A stretch of DNA of 64,000 bases, from contig NZ_BNEL01000003.1 of NCBI RefSeq assembly GCF_018327685.1, forward strand, positions 1,798,001 through 1,862,000. Direction: 5' to 3'. Both the position numbers and the translations under genes were made by a program. The stretch comes from Streptomyces sp. TS71-3. Lineage in GTDB: Bacteria; Actinomycetota; Actinomycetes; Streptomycetales; Streptomycetaceae. This document shows positions 53,614-62,380 of the stretch, piece after piece (position 1 is the first letter of the stretch; every line of letters begins with the position of its first letter). The notes under the pieces are model-generated. The model searched no databases, was not told the DNA's origin, and was given only the letters and a program-made list of their open reading frames with translations.

Positions 53614-53820
53614 GCTAAGGAGGCCCCGAGCAGGGTGTCAATGGATGAGCCGCACCAAGAAGCCGCCCGGGGACGTCTTCCCTGCCCCGTTCGGCGGCGG
53701 GAGGATGGCCGGTATACGACACGCGCGTATGCCACGACCTCCTGCGGTCCGCTCCGGGGCCCGGGAGTCGCGGCGCGAGGAGGCCGGGAGGGAACCGGCC
53801 AGGTCGCCGGTCTCCTGTGA

Positions 53821-53832
53821 GACAGCGCTGTC
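53821..53832. promoter_or_regulatory. Perfect palindrome GACAGCGCTGTC before the LacI gene
   Basis: A 12-bp perfect palindrome with a central CG-type step lies 45 bp upstream of the LacI ATG. Flanking bases extend the symmetry imperfectly (TGAGACAGC…GCTGTCACG). This is the form and place expected of an autoregulatory LacI operator. Confidence 0.6.
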
Positions 53833-53876
53833 ACGAAGGCGTACCCGAGGGGCCAACGGTGTGTTAATTTCCCGCC

Positions 53877-54983
53877 ATGCCGCCCGCTCAGCGCCATCCG
53901 ACCATGGCCGATGTGGCCCAGCGCGCCGGAGTCTCCGTCTCCACGGTCTCGCGCACCCTGCGCGGGCTGTCCACGGTCTCGCCGGACGCGCGGCGCCGGG
54001 TGGAGGAGGCCGCCCGGGAGCTGTCGTTCGTGATCTCCCGTCAGGCCTCGGGGCTGGTCACCGGGAAGACCGGCGCCGTGGCGGTGCTGGTGCCCACGCT
54101 GAAGTCCTGGTTCGTCGGCGCGGCGCTCTCGGGACTCGGCGAGGTGCTCCTCGGCACCGGACTCGACCTGCTGGTGTACAGCGTCTCCGACCTGGCCGAG
54201 CGCGCCGCGTTCTTCGACCGCCTCCCGGCCCGCCGCAACGCCGACGCGCTCCTCGTGGTCTCCTTCGACCTCACCGAGCAGGAGAGCGCCCGGCTCGACG
54301 ACCTCGGCATCCCCATCGTCTACGTCAGCCAGCAGGCACCGGGCCGCGCCAGCGTCTACGTCGACGATGTCGCGGGCGCCCGGGCCGGGGTGCGCCACCT
54401 CGTCAACCTGGGCCACCGGCGGATCGCCTACGTGCACGCGGCGCGGGGCCCGTCCGGGTTCTCGTTCAGCTCCCAGCGGCGGTTCCTCGGCTACCGGGAG
54501 GCGCTCGCCGAGGCGGGCATCGGCCTGGACGAGCAGCTGGTGGTGGACGTCCTCGCGAGCGGCAGACGGGGAGCCGAGGAGGCGGTGGGCGGGCTGCTCG
54601 GCCTCCGCGAGCCGCCCACGGCGATCTTCGCGGAGATAGACCAGGTCGCCATCGAGGTGATGGGCGTGCTGCGCAGCGCCGGCCTCGACGTGCCGGGCCG
54701 GGTGTCCGTGCTCGGCTTCGACGACCACGAGATGGCGGAGTGGATGCAGCTGTCGACCATCGCCCAGCCCGCGGAGGACATCGGCCGCGCCGCCGGCGAG
54801 CTGGCCCGCTCGCTCATCGACGACCCCGACGCCGACCCGGCCAGGCACCGCGTCCTGCCCACCCGGCTCATCCCGCGCGCGAGCACGGCGCCCCTGCGCA
54901 CCCCGCACCCGCGCCCCGCCCCGGACGCCGGGTCCACGGCGGAGAGGTCCACGGCGGAGGGGTCCACGCGGACGGCGGGCTGA
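53877..54983 (+). CDS. LacI-family transcriptional regulator
   Basis: A 368-residue regulator. The LacI helix-turn-helix and hinge are at about 8-60 (TMADVAQRAGVSVSTVSRTLRG…VSPDARRRVEEAARELSFV). The sugar-binding periplasmic-like domain follows (VAVLVPTLKSWFVGAALSGL, VYVDDVAGARAGVRHLVNLGHRRIAYV, VSVLGFDDHEMAEWMQLSTIAQP). The divergent GH13 gene suggests control of alpha-glucoside use. Its upstream end is TTAATTTCCCGCC-ATG, with no ribosome binding site, so it may be leaderless. The tail ends in low-complexity ST-A-E repeats. Confidence 0.92.
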   Translation: MPPAQRHPTMADVAQRAGVSVSTVSRTLRGLSTVSPDARRRVEEAARELSFVISRQASGLVTGKTGAVAVLVPTLKSWFVGAALSGLGEVLLGTGLDLLVYSVSDLAERAAFFDRLPARRNADALLVVSFDLTEQESARLDDLGIPIVYVSQQAPGRASVYVDDVAGARAGVRHLVNLGHRRIAYVHAARGPSGFSFSSQRRFLGYREALAEAGIGLDEQLVVDVLASGRRGAEEAVGGLLGLREPPTAIFAEIDQVAIEVMGVLRSAGLDVPGRVSVLGFDDHEMAEWMQLSTIAQPAEDIGRAAGELARSLIDDPDADPARHRVLPTRLIPRASTAPLRTPHPRPAPDAGSTAERSTAEGSTRTAG

Positions 54984-55088
54984 GGCTGTCCCTTACGGGC
55001 AGCGACCGCCGTGGGACGGCCTCCGTCAGCCCATTCCCGCGGGACCCCAAGCGGGCGCACGGTCATCCCGGTGCGCCGCTGACCCGAC

Positions 55089-56021
55089 TCAGAACGGATA
55101 CCACCGCACCGTCTCGTCCCCCTCCCTCAGGGACGCCACCCGGCGCTGGAACTCCGCGAGGGCCTTGGGGTTCGCGGGGGCGTGCTGGGCCGCCCACGCG
55201 CAGCTCGCCGTCTCCCGCGCGCCGCGCAGCACCCCGCACCCGTCCCACTCCCGCACGTCCCAGCCGTACGCGGTGGTGAACTCCTCATAGGCGGTGTCCC
55301 CGAGCCCGTAGCGGTCGCGGGAGAGCGCCATCACCACGAGGTCGTGCTCGCGCAGGTCCGAGGAGAACGTCTCCAGGTCGACCAGGACCGGGCCGTCCGG
55401 GCCGACGTGGACGTTGCGTGGCAGCGCGTCGCCGTGGATGGAGCCCGGCGGCAGGTGCGGGGTGAGCGCTGCGGCCGCCGAGGCGAAGCCGTCGCGGCGC
55501 TCGCGCAGATACGCTGCGTCGGCCGGGTCGATCGCCGCGCCCGCGAGGCGCAGCCAGCGCTCGACGCCACCGAGGAGTTCCCGCCGCGGCAGCTCGAACG
55601 GGGGCGCCGGCAGGGCGTGTACCCGGCTCAGCAGCACCGCCAGGTCCGCGGGACCGGCCGGGCGCACCCGCTCGGGCAGCCGGCGCCAGACGGTGACCGG
55701 GCACCCGTCGACCAGCAGCGGTTCCGGCTCCGCGGCGCGTACCGCGGGAACCTCGGCGGCGGCGAGCCAGCCGGCCACGAGCAGTTCCCGCCGCGCCCTT
55801 TCCAGCAGCTCGGCGCTCCGGCCGACCTTGACCACCACGTCGCCGGCCGCGAACACCGCGTTCTCGCCCAGCGCCAGCAGTCGGGCCCCCGCCGCCGCCC
55901 CGGCGGGCAGCCCTCCGGCCGCCGCCAGCACCTCGCGCGCCCGCGCCTCGTCCACCTGCTGCCTCCCGATGCGCTCCGGGACCGGTTCCGGGTCTGCCCG
56001 GCCCGGTCCTGTGACCTGCAC
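55089..56021 (-). CDS. Aminoglycoside phosphotransferase-like kinase
   Basis: About 310 residues of the APH/kinase fold. The N-lobe nucleotide site reads GENAVFAAGDVVVKVGRS with the lysine of VVKV. The catalytic loop is SIHGDALPRNVHVG (H-G-D…N), and the metal motif is VLVDLETFSSDLREHDLV, where the usual D-F is D-L. Substrate unknown. The true start is uncertain: I chose the GTG at 56021 with GGAAGCG upstream, but other upstream frames are also open. It is convergent with the LacI gene. Confidence 0.8.
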   Translation of the reverse strand: MQVTGPGRADPEPVPERIGRQQVDEARAREVLAAAGGLPAGAAAGARLLALGENAVFAAGDVVVKVGRSAELLERARRELLVAGWLAAAEVPAVRAAEPEPLLVDGCPVTVWRRLPERVRPAGPADLAVLLSRVHALPAPPFELPRRELLGGVERWLRLAGAAIDPADAAYLRERRDGFASAAAALTPHLPPGSIHGDALPRNVHVGPDGPVLVDLETFSSDLREHDLVVMALSRDRYGLGDTAYEEFTTAYGWDVREWDGCGVLRGARETASCAWAAQHAPANPKALAEFQRRVASLREGDETVRWYPF

Positions 56022-56252
56022 GGCCGGGCGCTTCCGCGGCACCGCCGCGGAGCCCGGTCCGCGCCGGCCAGTCTCGCACCCGCCCGCGAGCCCGCTGGGC
56101 GCCGGCCAGGCCACCCCGGCTCCGCCCGCTCTGCCCGCCATGTGACCTCTCTCATATCCGGCCGCATTGAGCAACCCGCCGCTGTGCCCCGTACCGGTGA
56201 CCAGAGCGCGCGCACGCAGGCAAACAGCAAGTTGCTCCGAAACGGAGGCACC

Positions 56253-56918
56253 ATGACCATCCGCGGCAAGCGGAAGTTCTCCACCAAGGCGGGGATCGGC
56301 ATCGCCGGCGTCGCCGTGGCCGCTCTGGCCACAGCGTGCGGCTCCAGCACCTCCGGCGACAACGCGTCGGGCGGTTCCAGCACCCCGGCCTCGTCCCCTT
56401 CCAGCTCCGGCTCCAGCTCCGGCTCCGGCTCCGGCTCCGGCTCGTCGAGCGGGGCCGGGGCGGCCACCGGCGTCAAGGCGATGAGCGGTGACCTGGGCAC
56501 GTTCCTCACCGACAGCTCGGGCAAGACCCTCTACCTCTTCGCGGCCGACTCCGACGGAAAGCCCACCTGCAACGGCACCTGTGCCGCGGAGTGGCCGCCG
56601 CTGACGGCCAAGGGCGCGCCCAAGGCCGGGGCGGGAGTGACGGCCTCGGACCTGACCACGGCCAAGCGCAGCGACGGAACCTCCCAGGTCGTCTACCACG
56701 GGCACCCGTTGTACTACTTCGCCGACGACAAGAAGGCCGGCGACGCCAAGGGGCAGGGCCTCGACGACGAGGGCGGCAAGTGGTACGTGCTGTCCCCGAG
56801 CGGGCACCGGATCACCAAGAGCGCGTCCGGCAGCTCCGTCGGCGACAGCGACAGCGACAGCGGCAGCAGTGGCGGTAGCGGCAGCGGCGGCTCCAGCGCC
56901 GGTGGCGGCTGGGGGTGA
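56253..56918 (+). CDS. Lipoprotein with Yx(FWY)xxD motif repeats
   Basis: A 221-residue exported lipoprotein. The N-terminus is basic, then hydrophobic, with lipobox LATAC (Cys about 30), followed by a Ser/Gly-rich linker. Two COG4315-type units follow: KTLYLFAADSDGKPTCNGTC with AEWPPL (YLFAAD), and HPLYYFADDKK with KWYVLSP (YYFADD). The first carries CNGTC, a possible disulfide or haem-like pair. The tail is a Ser/Gly/Asp run. Function unknown; family members sit on the membrane outside. The ATG at 56253 has ACGGAGG upstream. It overlaps the APC permease start by four bases. Confidence 0.9.
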   Translation: MTIRGKRKFSTKAGIGIAGVAVAALATACGSSTSGDNASGGSSTPASSPSSSGSSSGSGSGSGSSSGAGAATGVKAMSGDLGTFLTDSSGKTLYLFAADSDGKPTCNGTCAAEWPPLTAKGAPKAGAGVTASDLTTAKRSDGTSQVVYHGHPLYYFADDKKAGDAKGQGLDDEGGKWYVLSPSGHRITKSASGSSVGDSDSDSGSSGGSGSGGSSAGGGWG

Positions 56919-58135
56919 GCGACACCGCAGCGGGCCCGGTAAGGGGCGACGGAGCAGCTGTGGGCACCGCACGACCCGCGCTCAGCCGGTCCGTGGGGCC
57001 CTGGGGGCTCCTCGCCGTGGTGATCGCCTCACTGGGCGGGCCCCTGGCCCTCGCCGCGCTGTACGCGCCCGCCATCATGGAGGACGCCACGGCCTCGGCA
57101 GGGCTCTCCGCGCTCGCCGCGGCGGTCGTCTTCGCCTTCCCGATGGCCATCTGGCTGCGGTACGGGCGTGAGATCTCGACGTCCGGCGGTCTGTTCTCCT
57201 TCGTGGAGGCGGCCGCCGGGCGCCGGGTCGCGCTGGTGCAGGCGGGTATCTGGATCCTCAGCTATCTGCTCTACCTGCTGTACACGACCGCCTCGGTGGT
57301 CTACGACACTCTTCCGGCGGTCTTCCCCGGGGTGCGGCCGTACCAGCCGTGGCTGGAGGTCGCGATCCCCGTGGCGCTGGCCGTCGTGATGCTGGCGGGC
57401 AGGACCGCGACGCTGGCCGTCACCGCCGTGCTGGCCGTGGGGCAGATGGCCCTGGTGGGCGTGCTCGCCGGCGTGGGCATCGGGCATGCCGCGCCGCTCG
57501 GGTCCTTCGCCGCCGGCGCGCCCAAGGGCCCGTTCGCCGTCTCCGTCGCGCAGACCGCGCTGCTGTACATCTGCGGCAGCCTGCCGCTGTTCCTGGGCGG
57601 CGAGGTGGTGCGCCCGGCGCGGACCGTGCGGCGCGCGATGAGCGGCGGGTACCTCCTGGCCGCCGTGGGGGTGGTCGCCGCCGTCTTCCCGCTCGCGGCG
57701 AACCCGGCGTTCGCGCAGGCACCCATCCCGGGGATGTCCGTGGCCAGGGTCTTCGCGGGGCACTGGCTGGCGGTGGCCGTCGGCACCGGCGTGGCCGTCA
57801 GCGTGGTCGGCGTGATGCTCGTCGAGTACCTCGCGCTGAGCCGGCTGCTGCACGCGCTGACGGCGGCGCCGATACCCAAGATCGTGCTCTGGCTGGCCGT
57901 ACCGCTGGTGGTCGTGGCGCCGATCAGCCTGATCGACCCGGACGAGTTCTACGAGGCCCTCATCAAGCCCTCGCTGTTCGCGCTCTGGGTCAGCCAGCTC
58001 ATCGTGTTCGCCGTCTATCCGCGGTACGCGGTCCGCAAGGGCGCGAACCCGGTTGTCTCCTGGGGGCTGGGCGCGGTGGCGAGCACCTTCGCGCTCTACG
58101 GGCTGTGGGCCACCGCGCACCACCCGGTGAGCTGA
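56915..58135 (+). CDS. Amino acid/polyamine-type APC permease
   Basis: A 406-residue membrane protein with about 11-12 transmembrane segments. The first spans about 25-50 (SVGPWGLLAVVIASLGGPLALAALYAPA) and the signature EISTSGGLFSFVEAAAG resembles the APC TM3 region. No cytoplasmic domain is seen. Its GTG start lies in the last codons of the lipoprotein gene (GTGA overlap), so the two are translationally coupled and the lipoprotein may assist this transporter. The substrate cannot be told from sequence. Confidence 0.88.
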   Translation: MSDTAAGPVRGDGAAVGTARPALSRSVGPWGLLAVVIASLGGPLALAALYAPAIMEDATASAGLSALAAAVVFAFPMAIWLRYGREISTSGGLFSFVEAAAGRRVALVQAGIWILSYLLYLLYTTASVVYDTLPAVFPGVRPYQPWLEVAIPVALAVVMLAGRTATLAVTAVLAVGQMALVGVLAGVGIGHAAPLGSFAAGAPKGPFAVSVAQTALLYICGSLPLFLGGEVVRPARTVRRAMSGGYLLAAVGVVAAVFPLAANPAFAQAPIPGMSVARVFAGHWLAVAVGTGVAVSVVGVMLVEYLALSRLLHALTAAPIPKIVLWLAVPLVVVAPISLIDPDEFYEALIKPSLFALWVSQLIVFAVYPRYAVRKGANPVVSWGLGAVASTFALYGLWATAHHPVS

Positions 58136-58210
58136 TCGGCCGGCGGCCACCAGGCCGACGGCAGGCCGGTGACCGGGCGCCTACCGGGGGCCGTCGGCCA
58201 CCAGGTCACC

Positions 58211-59416
58211 TCACCAGGCCACCGGCAGCCTCAGCGGGCTGCGGGTGGTGCTCCGGTGCCACACGATGGACTGGACGGGCTCGGTGAGCCGCAGGCCGGG
58301 AAGGCGGGCGGCGAGCCGGTGCAGGGACAGGTGCAGCTGAGTGCGCATCAGCCAGGCACCCAGGCAGAAGTGCTGCCCCGCCCCGAAGGCCATGGTGGGC
58401 GCCTCCAGCGGCGCGAACAGGTCACCGGCCCGCTCGGGCGGGAAGACCGCGGGGTCGCGGTTTGCGCTGCCGAAGCTCACCGCGACCACCGACCCCGCCG
58501 GAATCGTCACGCCCCCGATCTCCACGTCCTCGGCGGCACGGCGGGTGCCGCTCTCGTCGTCCCCGATCGGGATGCTGTGCAGCAGCCGCTCGGAAGCGGT
58601 CTCGGCCAGGTCCGCGTCCGCCAGCCGGGGCCAGTTCTCCCGCCGCTCGCCCAGCAGGTACACCAGGGCGTTGCCGATGGAGGCCGTGGCGCTGTCGTTG
58701 CCGCCCGCGACCAGGCCGCAGACCAGGTGCACCAGTTGCTCCTCGGGAATGCCGCCGTCCTCGTCGGCGGCGAGGACCAGGCTGCTCACCAGATCGTCAC
58801 CCGGCCGGCCTCGCCGGTCCCCCAGCAGACCGGCCGCGAACTCCCGGAACTCGGCCCCCACCTCGGCCTCCTCCCCGGTGGCGGGGGTGTCGTTCGCGAA
58901 CGCGTACCGGGCCCAGTGCCGCAGCTGCTCCGGCTGGAGCTCCTCCAGGCCCATCAGGCGGCTCATGACCGTGAACGGGAGCGGGTGGGTGAAGGCGGCC
59001 ACGACGTCCAGCGGAGGCCCGGCGTCCACCAGGTCGTCGATCAGCTGCTCGACCACGGAGGCCACCCACGGCCGCCAGACCTCCACGGTCCGTGGCGTGA
59101 AGGCGTGCTGCACGGTGCGGCGCAGCCTCAGGTGGTCGGGGCCGTCCTGGTTGAACATGGACGCCGGCGTGTCGGCCACGTTCGGCGTGCCGCCTGCCCG
59201 CGGAGCGTCGTCCGCGTACAACTCCGCGCGCCCGAACCGGGGGTCGGTGAGCACCCTGCGTACGTCCTGGTACCGCGTCACCAGCCAGGCCGGCGTGCTG
59301 TTCGGCAGCGTGACGGGGCGGGGCGGGGCCGCCGCCGGGAAACTCACGCGGTGCAGGGGAGGCGAGGGAGGCGAGGGAACGCCGCGGACCTCTGCGGAGC
59401 CGCTGACGACAGACAT
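58211..59416 (-). CDS. Cytochrome P450 lacking the K-helix ExxR motif
   Basis: A 401-residue P450. The haem loop FGAGQHFCLG (Cys about 351) is intact. The I-helix reads CGLVAGGNDSAT where the usual is AGHETT, and the K-helix reads ASERLLHSIP where ExxR is expected, so neither E nor R is in place. Loss of ExxR is known in the Streptomyces CYP157 group. The ATG at 59416 has AGGAGATG upstream. No ferredoxin is adjacent. It may act on an unusual substrate or be non-monooxygenase. Confidence 0.92.
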   Translation of the reverse strand: MSVVSGSAEVRGVPSPPSPPLHRVSFPAAAPPRPVTLPNSTPAWLVTRYQDVRRVLTDPRFGRAELYADDAPRAGGTPNVADTPASMFNQDGPDHLRLRRTVQHAFTPRTVEVWRPWVASVVEQLIDDLVDAGPPLDVVAAFTHPLPFTVMSRLMGLEELQPEQLRHWARYAFANDTPATGEEAEVGAEFREFAAGLLGDRRGRPGDDLVSSLVLAADEDGGIPEEQLVHLVCGLVAGGNDSATASIGNALVYLLGERRENWPRLADADLAETASERLLHSIPIGDDESGTRRAAEDVEIGGVTIPAGSVVAVSFGSANRDPAVFPPERAGDLFAPLEAPTMAFGAGQHFCLGAWLMRTQLHLSLHRLAARLPGLRLTEPVQSIVWHRSTTRSPLRLPVAW

Positions 59417-59831
59417 GGCATCTCCTGGCGCGCCGCCACGGCGCATGGACGGTTCCGCCCGACGGGGGTCGCGGCGGTGTGGGTGACGGGTGATCCGCTG
59501 CCGAGCGGGTTCGGCCGCCCGCACCGGTACTGATCCGTGCTCAACGCAATCTCTTCACCGGCCGGTTCACGCGTATACATACGACAAATCACCACGGCTC
59601 CCGTGATGCGCGTCGGGCCGGTGCCACCAGGGCTGACGGCCCATCGCGATCCGGCGCACCGGGCCCGCGGGAGTGAGACGTGTGCGGCCGTGCGCCACTC
59701 GTGCGAACCGGAGCGCCGGTGGTCCGGGCCCCACGGGCGCACCCTGATGGGCATCATCGGAGCAGGACCAGGCAGCGAGGTGGGCGGCACCACCCCCGGT
59801 CGGCGCCGCCGACGAGGTGAGGGAACTTCCT
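59417..59831. promoter_or_regulatory. Divergent interval with a CGTATACATACG palindrome
   Basis: Both the P450 and the MDR gene start from this 415-bp stretch. The imperfect palindrome CGTATACATACG at 59572-59583 lies in a locally AT-rich part and could bind a regulator. No regulator gene is nearby. I see no coding frame. Confidence 0.4.
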
Positions 59832-60887
59832 GTGGAGATCGCGAAATGGGTGGTGCGCGAGCACGCCGACGGCGTGCCCGACGCCGGCCGGATCTACCAG
59901 AAGGTCGTGGAGGAGGTCGACGTCAGCCTCGGGGAGCGCGAGATGCTGCTCAGGACGCGGTACGTCTCCGTCGACCCGTACCTGCACGGCATCGCACTGG
60001 ACACCCCGCTCGGAGACCACATGGGCGCCGACTCGATCATGGAGGTGGTGCGGGCCGGGCCACGCGCCGCCTTCGCGGCCGGCGACCTCGTCCAGGGCTT
60101 CGGCGGCTGGCGCAGCCACGTCATCGACGACGGCAGCCCGAAGCCGTGGCAGACCGGCACCTTCCCGATGGTCTTCCCCGCCTACCGGAAGCTCGATCCG
60201 CGACGCTACGACCAGGCGCTGCCGCTCTCCACGGCCCTGGGGGTGATGGGCGGGCCCGGCATGACGGCCTGGGGCGCGATGACGAAGTTCCTGGAGGTCA
60301 GGCCCGGTCACACGGTCGTCGTCAGCGGCGCGTCGGGCTCGGTCGGCTCCCTCGTGGGGCAACTGGCCAGGCGCGCCGGTGCGCAGGTGGTGGGCACCAC
60401 CAGCTCACCGCGGAAGGTGCGGCATCTGGAGGACCTCGGCTTCGACACGGTCATCACCTACCGGCACGGCGACGACCCCGACCAGGTCGCCGAGGCCCTC
60501 TACAAGGCGGCACCGGACGGCGTCGACCGGTACTTCGACAGCCTCGGCGGGGCGTTCACCGACGCCGTGTTCAGGCGCCTCAACGTCGACAGCCGGGTGG
60601 CGGTGTGCTGGCAGTGGGCGAGCCAGGTCGGCGGCGACCACACGGGGCCCCGGCTCCTGCCGCACATCATGTTCCCCCGCACGACCATCCGCGGCATCTT
60701 CTCCCTGGAGTGGTTCACCGAGCCCAACTGGACCGCTCTGCACGCGGACCTCGGTGGCATGGTCCGCCGCGGCGAGATCGTCCACCACCAGACCGTCCAC
60801 CGCGGCTTCGACGCCATCCCGGAGGCGTACCAGAGCCTGTTCGGCGAGGACGGGGCCGGCCGGGGCAAGGTGCTGGTGGAGCTCTGA
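59832..60887 (+). CDS. NADP-dependent MDR oxidoreductase (CurA/prostaglandin-reductase type)
   Basis: A 351-residue MDR enzyme without zinc ligands. VSVDPYLHGIAL near residue 50 and the Rossmann loop VVVSGASGSVGSLVGQLA (about 160) are typical, with YFDSLGGAFTDAVFRRL later. Family members reduce alpha,beta-unsaturated aldehydes or ketones with NADPH (leukotriene B4 dehydrogenase, curcumin reductase). I chose the GTG at 59832 with GAGGGA seven bases upstream; the GTG at 59817 is in frame but less well placed. Confidence 0.9.
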   Translation: MEIAKWVVREHADGVPDAGRIYQKVVEEVDVSLGEREMLLRTRYVSVDPYLHGIALDTPLGDHMGADSIMEVVRAGPRAAFAAGDLVQGFGGWRSHVIDDGSPKPWQTGTFPMVFPAYRKLDPRRYDQALPLSTALGVMGGPGMTAWGAMTKFLEVRPGHTVVVSGASGSVGSLVGQLARRAGAQVVGTTSSPRKVRHLEDLGFDTVITYRHGDDPDQVAEALYKAAPDGVDRYFDSLGGAFTDAVFRRLNVDSRVAVCWQWASQVGGDHTGPRLLPHIMFPRTTIRGIFSLEWFTEPNWTALHADLGGMVRRGEIVHHQTVHRGFDAIPEAYQSLFGEDGAGRGKVLVEL

Positions 60888-61178
60888 GGGCCGGGCGGCC
60901 CGGACCCGCCGGCCAGGTCTGACCCGCCCGCCTGCCCCGGCGGGTCCGGGCCGCCCGCTCCGTGCTGTCCGCTTCGGGCCGCCAGCTTCGGGCCGGACCG
61001 GGGCAGCCTCTCGGCGATCCGGGGGCAGCTCCCCGGCGATCCGGGGCCGGCCGCCCGGTGCGAACCGGCTCACGCCGCCTTGACGCCGCACTCCGGTGTC
61101 AGCACCATGTCGAACTCCACCGGGTCGGCCGGGCACCGCCCGACCGGCGAGCCGGACGCGCGCAAGGCCAGGCCCTAA

Positions 61179-61429
61179 GGGGTCCTTGCACTACGAGCGT
61201 CCGATAGGTCGCGTGGTCTGGTGCTGGGGTTACTCCCCCACTGCCCTGAACGGGCGTGGGAGGTACCCCCACCCACGTCTTTCAGGCTGTGGGGGAGCAT
61301 CGCAAGGCGCCGGAGAGTCCTTGATGGGGGTCCCCCCGCGCGAGCGAAGCCGAGAGTGGGGGAGGAGCTACCAGGGCTTTTCGGCAACGCGGCGAGGTGC
61401 GGTGCCAGGCCGCGCGACCCGGGCACCCC
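61179..61429. mobile_element. MITE-like element flanked by TAA repeats
   Basis: The element is bounded by TAA at 61176-61178 and 61430-61432, with short inverted ends GGGGTSC. Inside are the same palindromic module as in the MITE at 8289 (61232-61297, about 65 bp nearly identical) plus the shared CATCGCAAGGCG and CAACGCGGCGAGGTGCGGTGC segments, and a second hairpin near 61,335-61,362. No transposase is present. The right end abuts AGGAG, the ribosome binding site of the permease gene. The boundaries are less certain than for the 8289 element. The gap 60888-61178 shows no gene. Confidence 0.6.
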
Positions 61430-61444
61430 TAAGGAGCCGAATCC

Positions 61445-62380
61445 GTGACCTTGGCGACCGCGATGACGCGGCCGGCCCGGGGCGCGCCGCAGCGGCAGGA
61501 CACGCGGCGCCCCGCCGACCACGGCACCTGGTTCCTCGTGCTGCCCGCGCTGCTGCCCATCCTGGTGCTGAGCGTGGGCCCGCTGCTGGGCGCCATCGGG
61601 CTCGCCTTCACCGACGCCCAGTCCGGCCGCACCGAGCCGACCCGCTGGGTGGGAGCGCTCAACTTCCGGGACCTGCTGCACGACACGCTCTTCTGGGAGT
61701 CCTTCCGGACCGGCCTGGCCTGGGCCGTCCTCGTCACCGCCCCGCAGTTCCTGCTCGCCCTCGGCCTCGCGCTCCTGCTCGCCAAGGACCTCAGGCTGCG
61801 CTGGCTGACCCGCGCGCTCGTCCTCATCCCCTGGGCGATGCCGGAGGTCGTCGTCGGCCTCATGTGGCGGCTCGTCTACCACCCGGACGCGGGCGTCCTC
61901 AACGAGACCCTGCGCCGCCTCGGCCTCGGTGGCGGCCACGACTGGCTGGCCGGCCTCGGCACCGCCCTGCCCGCCGTGGTCCTGGTCGCCGTCTGGGCCG
62001 GCCTGCCGCAGACCACGGTCGCGCTGCTCGCCGGCCTGACGAACACCCCACGCGAACTGCACGAGGCCGCCGCGATGGACGGGGCAGGGGCCTGGCGCAG
62101 GTTCACCACCGTCACCTGGCCCGCGCTCCGCCCGATCGCCCTCGCCATCACCTCGCTCGACTTCATCTGGAACCTGAACTCCTTCGCCCTGGTGTACGTG
62201 CTCACGGGCGGCGGCCCCGGCGGGCGCACCCGGTTGCCGATGCTCTTCGCCTACGAGGAGGCGTTCCGGTACGGGCAGTTCGGGTACGCCGCCGCCATGG
62301 GCTGCGTCATGGTCGCCGCGGTCTCGGTGCTCCTCGCCTGCTACCTGGCGGGACGGCTGAGGGGCGGCGACGAGCGGTGA
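61445..62380 (+). CDS. Sugar ABC transporter permease (MalF type)
   Basis: A 311-residue membrane protein with about six transmembrane segments, first at about 28-52 (WFLVLPALLPILVLSVGPLLG). The EAA motif for the ATPase is ELHEAAAMDGAGAWRRFTTVTWP (about residue 205). This is the binding-protein-dependent permease of the carbohydrate family. GTG start at 61445 with AAGGAG just upstream at the edge of the MITE. It overlaps the next permease gene by four bases. The ATPase gene is not present here, as usual for Streptomyces systems served by a shared MsiK-type ATPase. Confidence 0.93.
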   Translation: MTLATAMTRPARGAPQRQDTRRPADHGTWFLVLPALLPILVLSVGPLLGAIGLAFTDAQSGRTEPTRWVGALNFRDLLHDTLFWESFRTGLAWAVLVTAPQFLLALGLALLLAKDLRLRWLTRALVLIPWAMPEVVVGLMWRLVYHPDAGVLNETLRRLGLGGGHDWLAGLGTALPAVVLVAVWAGLPQTTVALLAGLTNTPRELHEAAAMDGAGAWRRFTTVTWPALRPIALAITSLDFIWNLNSFALVYVLTGGGPGGRTRLPMLFAYEEAFRYGQFGYAAAMGCVMVAAVSVLLACYLAGRLRGGDER

